From Bradyrhizobium nivariense (lineage in GTDB: Bacteria; Pseudomonadota; Alphaproteobacteria; Rhizobiales; Xanthobacteraceae), in NCBI RefSeq assembly GCF_029846715.1, contig NZ_JARVWW010000004.1, positions 186,001 to 250,000 on the forward strand: DNA of 64,000 bases, in the 5' to 3' direction. Shown here in pieces: positions 39,377-47,712 of this stretch. Positions within the stretch are counted from its first letter, which is position 1. Each line of letters opens with the position of its first letter. The position numbers were made by a program, and so were the translations under genes. A model generated the notes under the pieces. It saw only the letters and a program-made list of their open reading frames with translations. It was not told where the DNA came from and made no database searches.

Positions 39377-40735
39377 ATGCATCCGCGAGACCACACCATC
39401 TTTGCGCTGTCGTCCGGCCGTCCGCCGAGCGCGCTCGCGGTGGTGCGCGTCTCCGGGCCAGGCGCCAGCCTGGCGCTGACGACGCTGGCGGGCAAGCTGA
39501 CGGCACCGAGGCAGGCCAGCCGCCGGCTGCTTCGTGACGGCGCGGGCCAGCCGATCGACGATGCGGTGGTGCTGTGGTTTCCGGGGCCGGCCAGCGCGAC
39601 CGGCGAGGACGTCGCCGAATTCCACGTCCATGGCGGCCGCGCGGTGCTGGCTGCGCTTTTCGCCGCTATTTCCGTAATTCCGAATATGCGGGCCGCCGAG
39701 CCCGGCGAATTCACGCGGCGCGCCTTCGAGAACGGCAAGCTCGATCTCACCGAGGCGGAGGGCCTCGACGATCTCATTCATGCCGACACTGACCGCCAGC
39801 GCCGCCAGGCGCTACGACAGTTGCAGGGCCTGCTGGGCAATCGCGCGCGCGACTGGCGCGAGCGCATCATCGAGGCCTCGGCCTTGATCGAGGCCGGCAT
39901 CGATTTCTCCGACGAGGGCGATGTGCCCGCCGAGTTGAGGGCGCCTGCGGTCAAGGCGATCAGTACGCTGCACGGCGAAATCGCAGAAGTCCTTGCGGCA
40001 CAGGGACAGGCTGAACGTCTGCGCGACGGCCTGGTGGTTGCGATCGCGGGCGAGCCGAATGTCGGCAAGTCGACGCTGATCAACCAGCTCGCGCGCCGCG
40101 ACGTCGCGATCGTCTCGCCGCATGCCGGCACGACGCGCGACGTGATCGAGGTGCAGCTCGATCTCGACGGCTATCCCGTCACGGTGATCGACACCGCCGG
40201 CATTCGCGAGACCGATGATCCGGTCGAGCAGGAGGGTGTACGCCGGGCGCGAGCACGAGCCGAAGATGCCGACCTCGTGTTGTGGCTGGTGGAGGGCGGG
40301 CGCGCAGTCGATCCGGACGCGGTGCGGTCGCTGGGGAAGTCCGGCAACGGGAGCAGCCCCTCCGGCGGTTCGGTCTGGATCGTGCGCAACAAGATCGATC
40401 TCAGCAGTGTCGAGGACGCCGGGCCGCTTGGCGAGTTCGGGATCTCGGCGAGCCAGGGGGACGGCATTCCCGAGCTGGTCGATGCCCTGGTGAAGTTCGC
40501 TGCCGACTTCTTCGGAACCACCGAGGGCGCATTGGTGACCCGGGCCCGCCAGCGGGACCTGCTGCGCCGAGCATCGGACAGCTTGCACCGGAGTCTGGAG
40601 CTTGTAGAAGAGGGCGAGGAGCTTGCCGCCGAAGAGCTGCGTGCTGCCGCCTATGCCTTGGGCCGGCTGTTGGGCCGGGTGGACGTCGAGGACGTCCTGG
40701 GGGCCATTTTCCAAAAATTCTGTATCGGAAAGTAG
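39377..40735 (+). CDS. mnmE: tRNA modification GTPase MnmE
   Basis: With MnmG, installs the carboxymethylaminomethyl group at U34 of certain tRNAs. The 452 residues contain [40 protein letters not shown]1 [16 protein letters not shown]3 DTAGIRE, and the invariant C-terminal FCIGK. It is the first gene of mnmE-mnmG-rsmG-parA-parB. A parS-like site lies 45 bases after its stop. Confidence 0.98.
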   Translation: MHPRDHTIFALSSGRPPSALAVVRVSGPGASLALTTLAGKLTAPRQASRRLLRDGAGQPIDDAVVLWFPGPASATGEDVAEFHVHGGRAVLAALFAAISVIPNMRAAEPGEFTRRAFENGKLDLTEAEGLDDLIHADTDRQRRQALRQLQGLLGNRARDWRERIIEASALIEAGIDFSDEGDVPAELRAPAVKAISTLHGEIAEVLAAQGQAERLRDGLVVAIAGEPNVGKSTLINQLARRDVAIVSPHAGTTRDVIEVQLDLDGYPVTVIDTAGIRETDDPVEQEGVRRARARAEDADLVLWLVEGGRAVDPDAVRSLGKSGNGSSPSGGSVWIVRNKIDLSSVEDAGPLGEFGISASQGDGIPELVDALVKFAADFFGTTEGALVTRARQRDLLRRASDSLHRSLELVEEGEELAAEELRAAAYALGRLLGRVDVEDVLGAIFQKFCIGK

Positions 40736-40779
40736 CGCTAATTCTTGATTGTAGAACTAGGCTTTGTTCCACTTCTTGC

Positions 40780-40795
40780 CATTTCACGTGAAACA
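40780..40795. other. parS: parS-like site 1 (14 of 16 match)
   Basis: CATTTCACGTGAAACA differs from the consensus TGTTTCACGTGAAACA only in the first two bases. Predicted ParB binding site between mnmE and mnmG. Confidence 0.85.
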
Positions 40796-40871
40796 CTCTG
40801 AGCAGGGTGCGCGCCGCGATTGACCTCGGTGCAAATGGGGGTAGCGGTTTGGGGATGCGCGCTCACTGAAG

Positions 40872-40933
40872 GTCATTGCAAGAGCAATCCAGTCTGTTTT
40901 CGCAGAACCATCCTGGATTGCTCTCGCAATGAC
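40872..40933. repeat. Hairpin with 20-base arms between two parS sites
   Basis: Arms 40872-40891 and 40914-40933 (GTCATTGC...CAATCCA and TGGATTG...GCAATGAC) pair with one mismatch around a 22-base loop. It belongs to the GTCATTGCGAG intergenic repeat family also seen near 45.93 kb. Confidence 0.88.
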
Positions 40934-41118
40934 GGGAGTATGCCGCGGACATCGCGTTCCGATCGGGGGGCCGGTATTCAGTTGCTACGGCCTCCGGTCC
41001 AACGTCCTTTCCCTCCACGAAAGCAGTTTTTGTCTCCTAAAAACAGTAATCCTTTCACGGGCCATTCTACTGTGCATGGGGTTGTTTTCGCGAAAATTGC
41101 CTTGCCGAAACGGAGTCC

Positions 41119-41134
41119 CGTTTCACGTGAAACA
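41119..41134. other. parS: parS-like site 2 (15 of 16 match)
   Basis: CGTTTCACGTGAAACA, one mismatch from consensus, 56 bases upstream of the mnmG start. Confidence 0.92.
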
Positions 41135-41190
41135 ATTGCCTCACCCAGTTTCCACTTTCGGCTTCCCCGCCTCTGAGCTAGAAGTCCGCC

Positions 41191-43071
41191 ATGCGACCAG
41201 AGCGAGAGAGCTTCGACGTCATCGTGATTGGCGGCGGCCATGCCGGCTGTGAGGCCGCGGCTGCCTCTGCCCGAATGGGCGCAGCGACCGCTCTGGTGAC
41301 GCACCGTTTCTCCACGATCGGCGCGATGTCCTGCAATCCCGCCATTGGTGGTCTCGGCAAGGGTCACCTGGTTCGTGAAGTCGATGCGCTCGATGGTCTG
41401 ATGGGCCGCGTCGGCGATGCCGGCGGCATCCAGTTTCGCGTTCTTAATCGCCGTAAGGGCCCGGCGGTCCGTGGTCCGCGCGCGCAGGCCGACCGGAAGC
41501 TCTATGCCGCCGCGATGCAGGCGGCGATCCGTGAGACCGAGGGTCTTTCCGTTGTCGAGGGTGAGGCGGACGAGCTGATCATGGTCGAGGGGCGGGTGAC
41601 CGGCCTGCGCCTGGCAGATGGCCGCGAACTTCGGGCAGGAGCCGTCGTCGTCACTACCGGCACCTTCCTCCGCGGCCTGATCCATCTTGGAGAGAAGAAC
41701 TGGCCGGCCGGCCGGGTTGGCGAGGCTCCTGCGATGGGCCTTTCGTCCTCCTTCGAGCGGGCCGGATTCACCCCTGGACGGCTCAAGACGGGGACTCCGC
41801 CGCGTCTGGACGGGACCACGATCGACTGGTCGGCCGTCGAGATGCAGCCGGGGGACGAGCCTCCGGAGCCGTTTTCGGTAATGACCGAGCGGATCACGAC
41901 GCCGCAGATCCAGTGCGGGATCACCCGGACAACGTCCGCGACCCACGAGGTGATCCGGGCCAACGTCCATCGCTCCCCGATGTACTCCGGCCAGATCAAG
42001 AGCTCCGGACCGCGCTATTGCCCCTCGATCGAAGACAAGATCGTTCGCTTCGGCGACCGAGACGGTCACCAGATCTTCCTGGAGCCGGAAGGGCTCGACG
42101 ATAGCACCGTCTATCCCAACGGTATTTCGACCTCGCTGCCGGAGGAGGTCCAGCTCGCCATCCTCGCAACCATTCCCGGCCTGGAGCGGGTGAAGATGGT
42201 CCGGCCGGGCTATGCCATCGAATACGACCACATCGATCCCCGGGAGCTCGATCCGACTCTCCAGACCAAGCGACTTCGCGGTTTATTCCTAGCCGGGCAG
42301 ATCAACGGCACGACCGGATACGAGGAAGCTGCTGGCCAGGGCATCGTGGCCGGGCTGAACGCGGCACTGGCCGCGAGCGGCGCCGCGCTGACGGTGTTCG
42401 ACCGGGCGGATGGCTATCTCGGGGTGATGATCGACGACCTCGTCACCCGCGGCATCAGCGAACCCTATCGGATGTTCACCTCCAGGGCCGAATACCGGCT
42501 GACGCTGCGGGCGGACAATGCGGACCAGCGTCTGACCGAGAAGGGTGTCGCCTTGGGATGCGTTGGGAGCGCCCGCACGCTGCATCATCGGGCCAAGATG
42601 GACGCCCTGAATGCGGCTCGAGCTCTCTCGAAGTCGCTGACGATCACCCCGAACGAGGCGATCAAGCACGGGCTGTCCCTGAATCGGGACGGCCAGCGGC
42701 GGTCGGCCTTCGAGCTGATGGCGTATCCGGACATCGGCTGGAGCCAGGTCCGTGCGATCTGGCCGGAGCTGTCCGCTATCGACGCTGTCATTGCCACCCA
42801 TCTCGAGATCGACGCGAAGTACGATGTCTATCTGGGGCGCCAGAGCGCCGACGTCGAAGCCTTCAGGCGGGACGAGGGGATGGTGCTGTCGGAGGTCGAT
42901 TACCAGCAAGTCCCCGGTCTCTCCAATGAGGTGAGGGCCAAGTTGGAGAAGGCGCGGCCGTTCACTGTCGGCCAGGCCGGCCGGATCGATGGCATGACGC
43001 CGGCGGCGCTGGGCATCCTCGCGGCCTATCTCCGGCGCGAGGCGCGGAAGACTTCCAAAGCAATCGCATAG
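41191..43071 (+). CDS. mnmG: tRNA uridine-5-carboxymethylaminomethyl modification enzyme MnmG
   Basis: FAD-binding partner of MnmE. The 626 residues start with the dinucleotide-binding [21 protein letters not shown], followed by [31 protein letters not shown] and the C-terminal tRNA/MnmE-interacting helical domain ([19 protein letters not shown]). Full length. The stop is two bases before parS site 3, which overlaps the rsmG start. Confidence 0.98.
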   Translation: MRPERESFDVIVIGGGHAGCEAAAASARMGAATALVTHRFSTIGAMSCNPAIGGLGKGHLVREVDALDGLMGRVGDAGGIQFRVLNRRKGPAVRGPRAQADRKLYAAAMQAAIRETEGLSVVEGEADELIMVEGRVTGLRLADGRELRAGAVVVTTGTFLRGLIHLGEKNWPAGRVGEAPAMGLSSSFERAGFTPGRLKTGTPPRLDGTTIDWSAVEMQPGDEPPEPFSVMTERITTPQIQCGITRTTSATHEVIRANVHRSPMYSGQIKSSGPRYCPSIEDKIVRFGDRDGHQIFLEPEGLDDSTVYPNGISTSLPEEVQLAILATIPGLERVKMVRPGYAIEYDHIDPRELDPTLQTKRLRGLFLAGQINGTTGYEEAAGQGIVAGLNAALAASGAALTVFDRADGYLGVMIDDLVTRGISEPYRMFTSRAEYRLTLRADNADQRLTEKGVALGCVGSARTLHHRAKMDALNAARALSKSLTITPNEAIKHGLSLNRDGQRRSAFELMAYPDIGWSQVRAIWPELSAIDAVIATHLEIDAKYDVYLGRQSADVEAFRRDEGMVLSEVDYQQVPGLSNEVRAKLEKARPFTVGQAGRIDGMTPAALGILAAYLRREARKTSKAIA

Positions 43072-43072
43072 G

Positions 43073-43088
43073 CGTTTCACGTGAAACA
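43073..43088. other. parS: parS-like site 3 (15 of 16), contains the rsmG start codon
   Basis: CGTTTCACGTGAAACA spans the mnmG-rsmG junction. The GTG inside it (43081) is the only in-frame start for rsmG upstream of the conserved domain. ParB binding here could affect rsmG and parAB expression. Confidence 0.92.
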
Positions 43089-43854
43089 GCGCGGGCTGGG
43101 CGGCGGCAGATCGCCATCAGGAAAACCCTCGGCGGGTGAGGGCGCCGGTCGTCGCTCCGAACCGACGCCGATCAGGCCGAAGATCGACAAGGCCAGCGCC
43201 AACGATCGATCGCTGGACTCCGTCATCGCCGCCGACAAGATCGCGGCGCTCAAGCTCGCGCCCGTTTCACATGAAACGGAGGCCCGGCTCGATCGCTACA
43301 TCGCACTGCTCCGGGAATGGCAAGCCAAGACCAACCTCGTCGCGCCCTCGACGTTGCCGCATCTCTGGACCCGGCACATCGCTGATTCGCTTCAGCTCGT
43401 TGCTCTCGCGCCGGCGGCCAAACGCTGGGCCGACCTCGGCAGCGGTGGCGGCTTTCCCGGAATCGTCCTCGCCTGCGCCATGGCCGGGACGGTCGGGGCG
43501 AGCGTTCATCTGGTCGAGCGAATCGCCAAGAAGGCGGCCTTCCTGCGCGAAGCCATCCGCGTCACCACATCTCCGGGAGTCGTACATCTCGCTGAGATCG
43601 GGGATAATGTGGATAGAATCACCGGCCCGGTCGATTGCGTCACCGCGCGTGCGCTGGCTCCGCTACACCAACTTATCGGCTTTGCGGAGCCGCTGATGCG
43701 CCAAGGCGCAAAAGCGTTGTTTCTCAAGGGTCAAGATGTAGAGTCTGAATTGACCGAAGCCACTAAATATTGGAATATTCAGCCGCAGCTCCACCAAAGC
43801 CGGACCGGTGACGGTTGGATCGTCGAGCTGGCTTCCGCCGAACGGCGCGGGTGA
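43081..43854 (+). CDS. rsmG: 16S rRNA (guanine-527-N7)-methyltransferase RsmG
   Basis: SAM-dependent methyltransferase (GidB) acting on 16S rRNA G527; loss gives low-level streptomycin resistance in other bacteria. The conserved domain begins at about residue 62 (PVSHETEARLDRYIALLREWQ), with WTRHIADSLQL and the SAM loop WADLGSGGGFPGIVLA. The first 60 or so residues are a Gly/Ser/Arg-rich extension not present in most RsmG proteins. No ATG, GTG or TTG exists in frame between the GTG at 43081 and the domain, so the extension is probably translated. Confidence 0.94.
   Translation: MKQRGLGGGRSPSGKPSAGEGAGRRSEPTPIRPKIDKASANDRSLDSVIAADKIAALKLAPVSHETEARLDRYIALLREWQAKTNLVAPSTLPHLWTRHIADSLQLVALAPAAKRWADLGSGGGFPGIVLACAMAGTVGASVHLVERIAKKAAFLREAIRVTTSPGVVHLAEIGDNVDRITGPVDCVTARALAPLHQLIGFAEPLMRQGAKALFLKGQDVESELTEATKYWNIQPQLHQSRTGDGWIVELASAERRG
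43263..43278. other. parS: Degenerate parS-like site 4 inside rsmG (13 of 16)
   Basis: CGTTTCACATGAAACG keeps the TTTCAC and TGAAAC half-sites but has three mismatches to consensus. It encodes VSHET in RsmG. Weaker candidate than the other three. Confidence 0.65.
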
Positions 43855-43884
43855 GGCGTTCAGGGGTCGAGTGGGGAATTTGCG

Positions 43885-44739
43885 ATGAGCGTGATTGACG
43901 AACCGCAGCAAGAACAGACCGCTGCCGTCCCGCAGGGCCATCCGCGCATCCTGGCGCTGGCGAATCAGAAGGGCGGCGTGGGAAAAACCACCACGGCGAT
44001 CAATCTCGGCACGGCGCTCGCGGCGATCGGCGAGCGTGTCCTGATCGTCGATCTCGATCCGCAGGGCAACGCCTCGACCGGCCTCGGTATCGATCGCCGC
44101 AACCGCTCCTGCTCGACCTATGACGTTCTGGTGGGCGAGGCGAGCCTGCGAGAAGCGGTGGTGTCGACTGCAGTGCCGCGGCTACATATCGCGCCCTCGA
44201 CCATGGATCTCTCCGGCCTCGAGCTCGAGCTCGGCACCACGCCCGGTCGTGCGTACAAGCTGCGTGACGCGATCAGCGCGCTCAACAACAACGTCTCGCC
44301 CGACGCCGACTACACCTATGTGCTGATCGACTGTCCGCCCTCGCTCAACTTGATCACTGTGAACGCGATGGCGGCTTCCGACGCGATCCTGGTGCCGCTC
44401 CAGTGCGAGTTCTTCGCGCTCGAAGGTCTGTCGCAATTGCTCCAGACGGTGGAGCAGGTGCGCTCGACGCTCAACCCGAACCTGTCGATCCACGGCATCG
44501 TGCTGACTATGTTCGACTCGCGCAACAATCTCTCGAACCAGGTCGTTGCCGACGTCCGGCAGTTCATGGGCGAGAAGGTCTACAAAACCATGATCCCGCG
44601 CAACGTGCGCATCTCGGAGGCGCCGTCCTACGGCAAGCCGGTGCTGGTGTACGATCTCAAATGCGTCGGCAGCGAAGCGTACTTGCGGCTGGCCACCGAA
44701 GTGATCCAGCGCGAGCGCGAGCTGCGGACGACGCATTGA
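43885..44739 (+). CDS. parA: Chromosome partitioning ATPase ParA
   Basis: Walker-type ATPase driving segregation of ParB-parS complexes. The 284 residues hold the deviant Walker A ALANQKGGVGKTTTAINLG, VLIVDLDPQGNASTGLG, and YVLIDCPPSLNLITVNAM. An N-terminal tail rich in Gln and Glu precedes the ATPase domain, as in other alphaproteobacterial ParA. It is 30 bases downstream of rsmG and probably in the same operon as parB. Confidence 0.98.
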   Translation: MSVIDEPQQEQTAAVPQGHPRILALANQKGGVGKTTTAINLGTALAAIGERVLIVDLDPQGNASTGLGIDRRNRSCSTYDVLVGEASLREAVVSTAVPRLHIAPSTMDLSGLELELGTTPGRAYKLRDAISALNNNVSPDADYTYVLIDCPPSLNLITVNAMAASDAILVPLQCEFFALEGLSQLLQTVEQVRSTLNPNLSIHGIVLTMFDSRNNLSNQVVADVRQFMGEKVYKTMIPRNVRISEAPSYGKPVLVYDLKCVGSEAYLRLATEVIQRERELRTTH

Positions 44740-44745
44740 AGCGAC

Positions 44746-44783
44746 ATTGATTCGTAGGATGGGTATTGATTCGTAGGATGGGT
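44746..44783 (+). repeat. 19-bp exact tandem duplication between parA and parB
   Basis: ATTGATTCGTAGGATGGGT occurs twice head to tail (44746-44764, 44765-44783). The second copy runs into the left arm of the inverted repeat below. Confidence 0.95.
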
Positions 44784-44852
44784 AGAGCGCAGCGAAACCC
44801 ATCATCACGCGCACGAACAGCGATGGGTTTCGCTTCGCTCTACCCATCCTAC
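44773..44852. repeat. 31-bp inverted repeat element between parA and parB
   Basis: Arms 44773-44803 and 44822-44852 (GTAGGATGGGTAGAGCGCAG... and its complement) pair with one mismatch around an 18-base loop. It is an intergenic palindrome of the type found in many Bradyrhizobium copies. A strong hairpin here could tune the ParA to ParB ratio; that is speculation. Confidence 0.9.
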
Positions 44853-44907
44853 AAGTTTCGAGAATTCAGTTCTGGAGTGCTGCACCGTGAATCCAAGGGA
44901 GCTGGCG

Positions 44908-45792
44908 ATGGCCGACGAAGCGCGTTCGCGACTGGGCCGGGGTCTTGCGAGTCTGATCGGTGACGTCGGCGGCGAGGCTCAGCATGTCGACCGCCCGCGC
45001 GCGCAGCGCAAGGTGCCGATCGAGTTCATCAAGCCCAATCCGCGCAACCCGCGCCGCGCCTTTTCGGAAACCGAGCTCAGGGAGCTCAGCGATTCGATCA
45101 GGCAGCACGGCGTGATCCAGCCGATCGTGGTGCGCCCCGTGAAGGGTGCGCAGGATCGGTTCGAGATCATCGCCGGCGAGCGGCGCTGGCGTGCCTCGCA
45201 GATGGCCGGCCTGCACGAAGTGCCGATCGTGCCGGTCGACATCAGCGACAGCGATGCGCTTGAGTTCGCGATCGTCGAGAACGTGCAGCGCGAAGACCTC
45301 AATCCGATGGAAGAGGCGCTGGGCTATCACGCGCTCGCCAATGAGTTCAAACGCAGCCAGGACGACATTGCCAAAGTCGTCGGCAAGAGCCGCAGCCACA
45401 TCGCCAACATGATGCGGCTGACGAAGCTGCCCGACGAGGTGCAAGCCTTGATCACGAGCGGCGAGCTGACTGCCGGTCACGCGCGCGCGCTGATCGGCGT
45501 GCCCGATCCGGTCGCGGCCGCCAAGCGCATCGTCGAGGAGGGCCTCAACGTCCGCCAGACCGAGGCGCTGGCGCATGAAGAGGGTGTGCCGGAGCGCAAG
45601 CCGCAGAAGGCGCGCACGGGGGCGAAGGAGAAGGATCCTGACACGGTCGACCTGGAGAAGCGCGTCAGCGACGCACTCGGCCTCAAGGTCACGGTGAGCC
45701 ACCGCGACCCCGGCGGCTCTGTGCAGATCAATTACCGCAATCTCGACCAGCTCGACGAGGTGATGCGGCGGCTCGCAAAGGGCGCGCTGTAG
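44908..45792 (+). CDS. parB: Chromosome partitioning protein ParB
   Basis: CTPase clamp that loads at parS and spreads. I chose the ATG at 44908 (MADEARSRLGRGLASLIGD) because AAGGGAG sits about 7 bases upstream; the GTG at 44887 is the alternative. The 294 residues contain the ParB/Srx domain (IKPNPRNPRRAFSETELREL, ENVQREDLNPMEEALGY), the CTP-binding GERRWRASQMAG, the helix-turn-helix around VGKSRSHIANMMRL, and a C-terminal dimer domain. Its targets are the parS sites just upstream. Confidence 0.97.
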   Translation: MADEARSRLGRGLASLIGDVGGEAQHVDRPRAQRKVPIEFIKPNPRNPRRAFSETELRELSDSIRQHGVIQPIVVRPVKGAQDRFEIIAGERRWRASQMAGLHEVPIVPVDISDSDALEFAIVENVQREDLNPMEEALGYHALANEFKRSQDDIAKVVGKSRSHIANMMRLTKLPDEVQALITSGELTAGHARALIGVPDPVAAAKRIVEEGLNVRQTEALAHEEGVPERKPQKARTGAKEKDPDTVDLEKRVSDALGLKVTVSHRDPGGSVQINYRNLDQLDEVMRRLAKGAL

Positions 45793-45812
45793 TCGTTATT
45801 TTCGCTCTCTCA

Positions 45813-45912
45813 CCCTCACCCTGAGGAGCCGCGGAGCGGCGTCTCGAAGGGCGAGGGCCCGGGCCTTCATCCTTCGAGACGCGCGCAAGAGCGCGCTCCT
45901 CAGGATGAGGGG
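45813..45912. repeat. CACCCTGAGGAGC...GCTCCTCAGGATGAG palindromic element
   Basis: Long imperfect inverted repeat, with GCGTCTCGAAGG matching CCTTCGAGACGC at its centre. Same family as 56025-56131 and the half copy at 721-765. It lies between the convergent parB and holA genes. Confidence 0.85.
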
Positions 45913-45927
45913 GCACGCACTGTCGCT

Positions 45928-46044
45928 CGTCATTGCGAGCGAAGCGAAGCAATTCAGAATCGTTCCGCGGAGGGATTCTGAATTGCTTCGTCGCTTCAGT
46001 GCAAAATTGCTTCGCAATTTTGTCACGAGCTCCTCGCAATGACG
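45928..46044. repeat. CGTCATTGCGAGC palindromic element with two internal hairpins
   Basis: Ends CGTCATTGCGAG and CTCGCAATGACG are complementary. Inside, CGAAGCAATTCAGAATC (45945-45961) pairs perfectly with 45974-45990, and AAAATTGC (46003-46010) with GCAATTTT (46014-46021). Together with the preceding element it fills the parB-holA gap. The second hairpin resembles a weak terminator. Confidence 0.88.
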
Positions 46045-46085
46045 TGTGGAGAGAGGCGCGCTCGCGATGTCGTGGAGAATCGAGC

Positions 46086-47114
46086 TCAGCCCCGCCGCTT
46101 CGCGTTCGCGGCGATCGCCATCAACGTGCGCTGGGCGATGGCGGCGGCGAGGGTGGATTGCTTGCGGGTGTCGAGCGCGGCGGTCGCGAGCTGCTCGATG
46201 ATGACGGCGAGCCGCGCCACGCTGAAATTGCGCAGCGCGGTTTCGACCGCGGGCTTTCGCGAAAAATGCAGGCGCGGAAAGCCGCCGTCGAGCACCGCGG
46301 AAGCGGGCGTGCCGTCTGCGATTGCGAGCGCCGATTTGTGCAGCCACGCCGCCTGACGCTGCGCCGCAGAGATGATCACGCCGGGATAGGTGCCGGCGAT
46401 CATCGCTTTGGCAAACTCGTTCTCGACGATCTCGGGCCGGCCGGCGAAGGCGCCGTCGACGATCGGATCGAGTTTGAGCTCCGACGCATCGGCGACGACG
46501 GCCATCACGTCATCCAGCGTGATCTCGCCTTTGCCATGGGCATAGAGCGTGAGCTTGCGCAGCTCGTTGCGGGAGGCCTGGCGGTCGCCGCCGAGGAACG
46601 ACATCAGCGCGGCGCGGGCGTCCTGCGCGATGCGCAAATTGGCGATGCGGAGCTCGTCTTCCATCAGCTTGGCCAGGTCGCGCTCGGTATCGGGATAGCA
46701 ACCGATCGCGACGGCCGTCTTGGCGCGTTCGCAGGCCTTGCGCAGTGGCGATTCCGGGCGCAGCTCGCCGGCCTCGATCACGATGCGGCAATCCTTCACG
46801 CCCATCTCCGCCAGCGTATCAACGCCGCTGGCAAAGCTGCGCGAGCCGGCGCGGATGCGGATGGCGCGGCGGCCGCCGAACAGCGGCACCGTCATGGCCT
46901 CGTCGACGAGGCGCGACGGCTCGGCGGAGAGCTCGTCGCCATCGAGCCTGACCAGCGAGAAGGGATCGTTGGGATCGTCGACAGCCGAGGCGATCAGCGC
47001 ATCCGCGCGTTCGCGGACCAGGCCCGCGTCAGGACCATAGAGCAGGATGATCGGACGGCCCGCATCGGGGCGGGCGAGAAAGGCGTCGATCTCTTTTCCG
47101 CGCAGCGCGACCAT
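46086..47114 (-). CDS. holA: DNA polymerase III delta subunit
   Basis: Clamp-loader subunit that opens the beta sliding clamp. The 342 residues contain IILLYGPDAGLVRERADALI and the three-domain clamp-loader layout with a divergent, non-ATPase AAA fold; FLGGDRQASRNELRKLTLYA is typical. It is downstream of lptE and leuS on the minus strand, the classic leuS-lptE-holA arrangement. Confidence 0.93.
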   Translation of the reverse strand: MVALRGKEIDAFLARPDAGRPIILLYGPDAGLVRERADALIASAVDDPNDPFSLVRLDGDELSAEPSRLVDEAMTVPLFGGRRAIRIRAGSRSFASGVDTLAEMGVKDCRIVIEAGELRPESPLRKACERAKTAVAIGCYPDTERDLAKLMEDELRIANLRIAQDARAALMSFLGGDRQASRNELRKLTLYAHGKGEITLDDVMAVVADASELKLDPIVDGAFAGRPEIVENEFAKAMIAGTYPGVIISAAQRQAAWLHKSALAIADGTPASAVLDGGFPRLHFSRKPAVETALRNFSVARLAVIIEQLATAALDTRKQSTLAAAIAQRTLMAIAANAKRRG

Positions 47115-47160
47115 GTTGCCTGGGGTTCGTCATTCCGGGCGAGCCGGATGACGCGATGAA

Positions 47161-47712
47161 TTAAGTGCCCGCGGTGAAGAACGAGGCGAGGCGAGTCGTG
47201 ATGTTCTCGGCGATCTCGTTGGCGGCACGATCCTCGGCATCACGTATCGCGCGGTTGCGGCTGAAACGCTGATAGGAGCCGGGCATGTCGTAGGACACGC
47301 GGGAGAACGTCGTGCCGGTCATCACCGACTTCCCGCTGACGACCTCGATCAAATTGTACTGAGCGTCGAGGCCGTAGTTTTCGCTGCTCGGCAGGCCGGT
47401 ATTGGGATCGACGATCAGGGACGTCTTGCTGCTTGCGAAGCGGATCTCCAGGCGGTGGGTCGGCGGCATGCCGGTGGCGGTGCCATAGAGCTTGAAGGCC
47501 AGCGCGTTGCGGACCTCGACGCCGACGCGGGCCTCGCGCGAGGCATTGGCCTTGGCGATCGGGGGCAGATCGACCCCCATCAGCTTCTCGCGCAGGCCGG
47601 GGGTGCCGTCGGTGTGCTCCGCATACATCGGGTGGAAGCAGCCGGCCGTCAGGGCCGCCAGTGCGGCGACTGCCAGCAAGCGGGCTGCGATGCGGATCCT
47701 AGCCGACAACAT
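47161..47712 (-). CDS. lptE: LPS assembly lipoprotein LptE
   Basis: Outer-membrane lipoprotein plugging LptD for lipopolysaccharide insertion. The 183 residues start with a lipoprotein signal ending LTAGC (Cys25), followed by FHPMYAE, typical of alphaproteobacterial LptE. Sequence conservation is low in this family, so the leuS-lptE-holA context is an important support. It overlaps leuS by 14 bases. Confidence 0.9.
   Translation of the reverse strand: MLSARIRIAARLLAVAALAALTAGCFHPMYAEHTDGTPGLREKLMGVDLPPIAKANASREARVGVEVRNALAFKLYGTATGMPPTHRLEIRFASSKTSLIVDPNTGLPSSENYGLDAQYNLIEVVSGKSVMTGTTFSRVSYDMPGSYQRFSRNRAIRDAEDRAANEIAENITTRLASFFTAGT

Larger units (their letters stand above)
40736..41190. other. 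Gene-free gap between mnmE and mnmG with two parS sites
   Basis: A 455-base gap holding parS-like sites at 40780 and 41119 and a 20-base-arm hairpin between them. No ORF is convincing. Its size between two genes that are adjacent in many bacteria suggests a non-coding role in segregation or replication. Confidence 0.65.
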
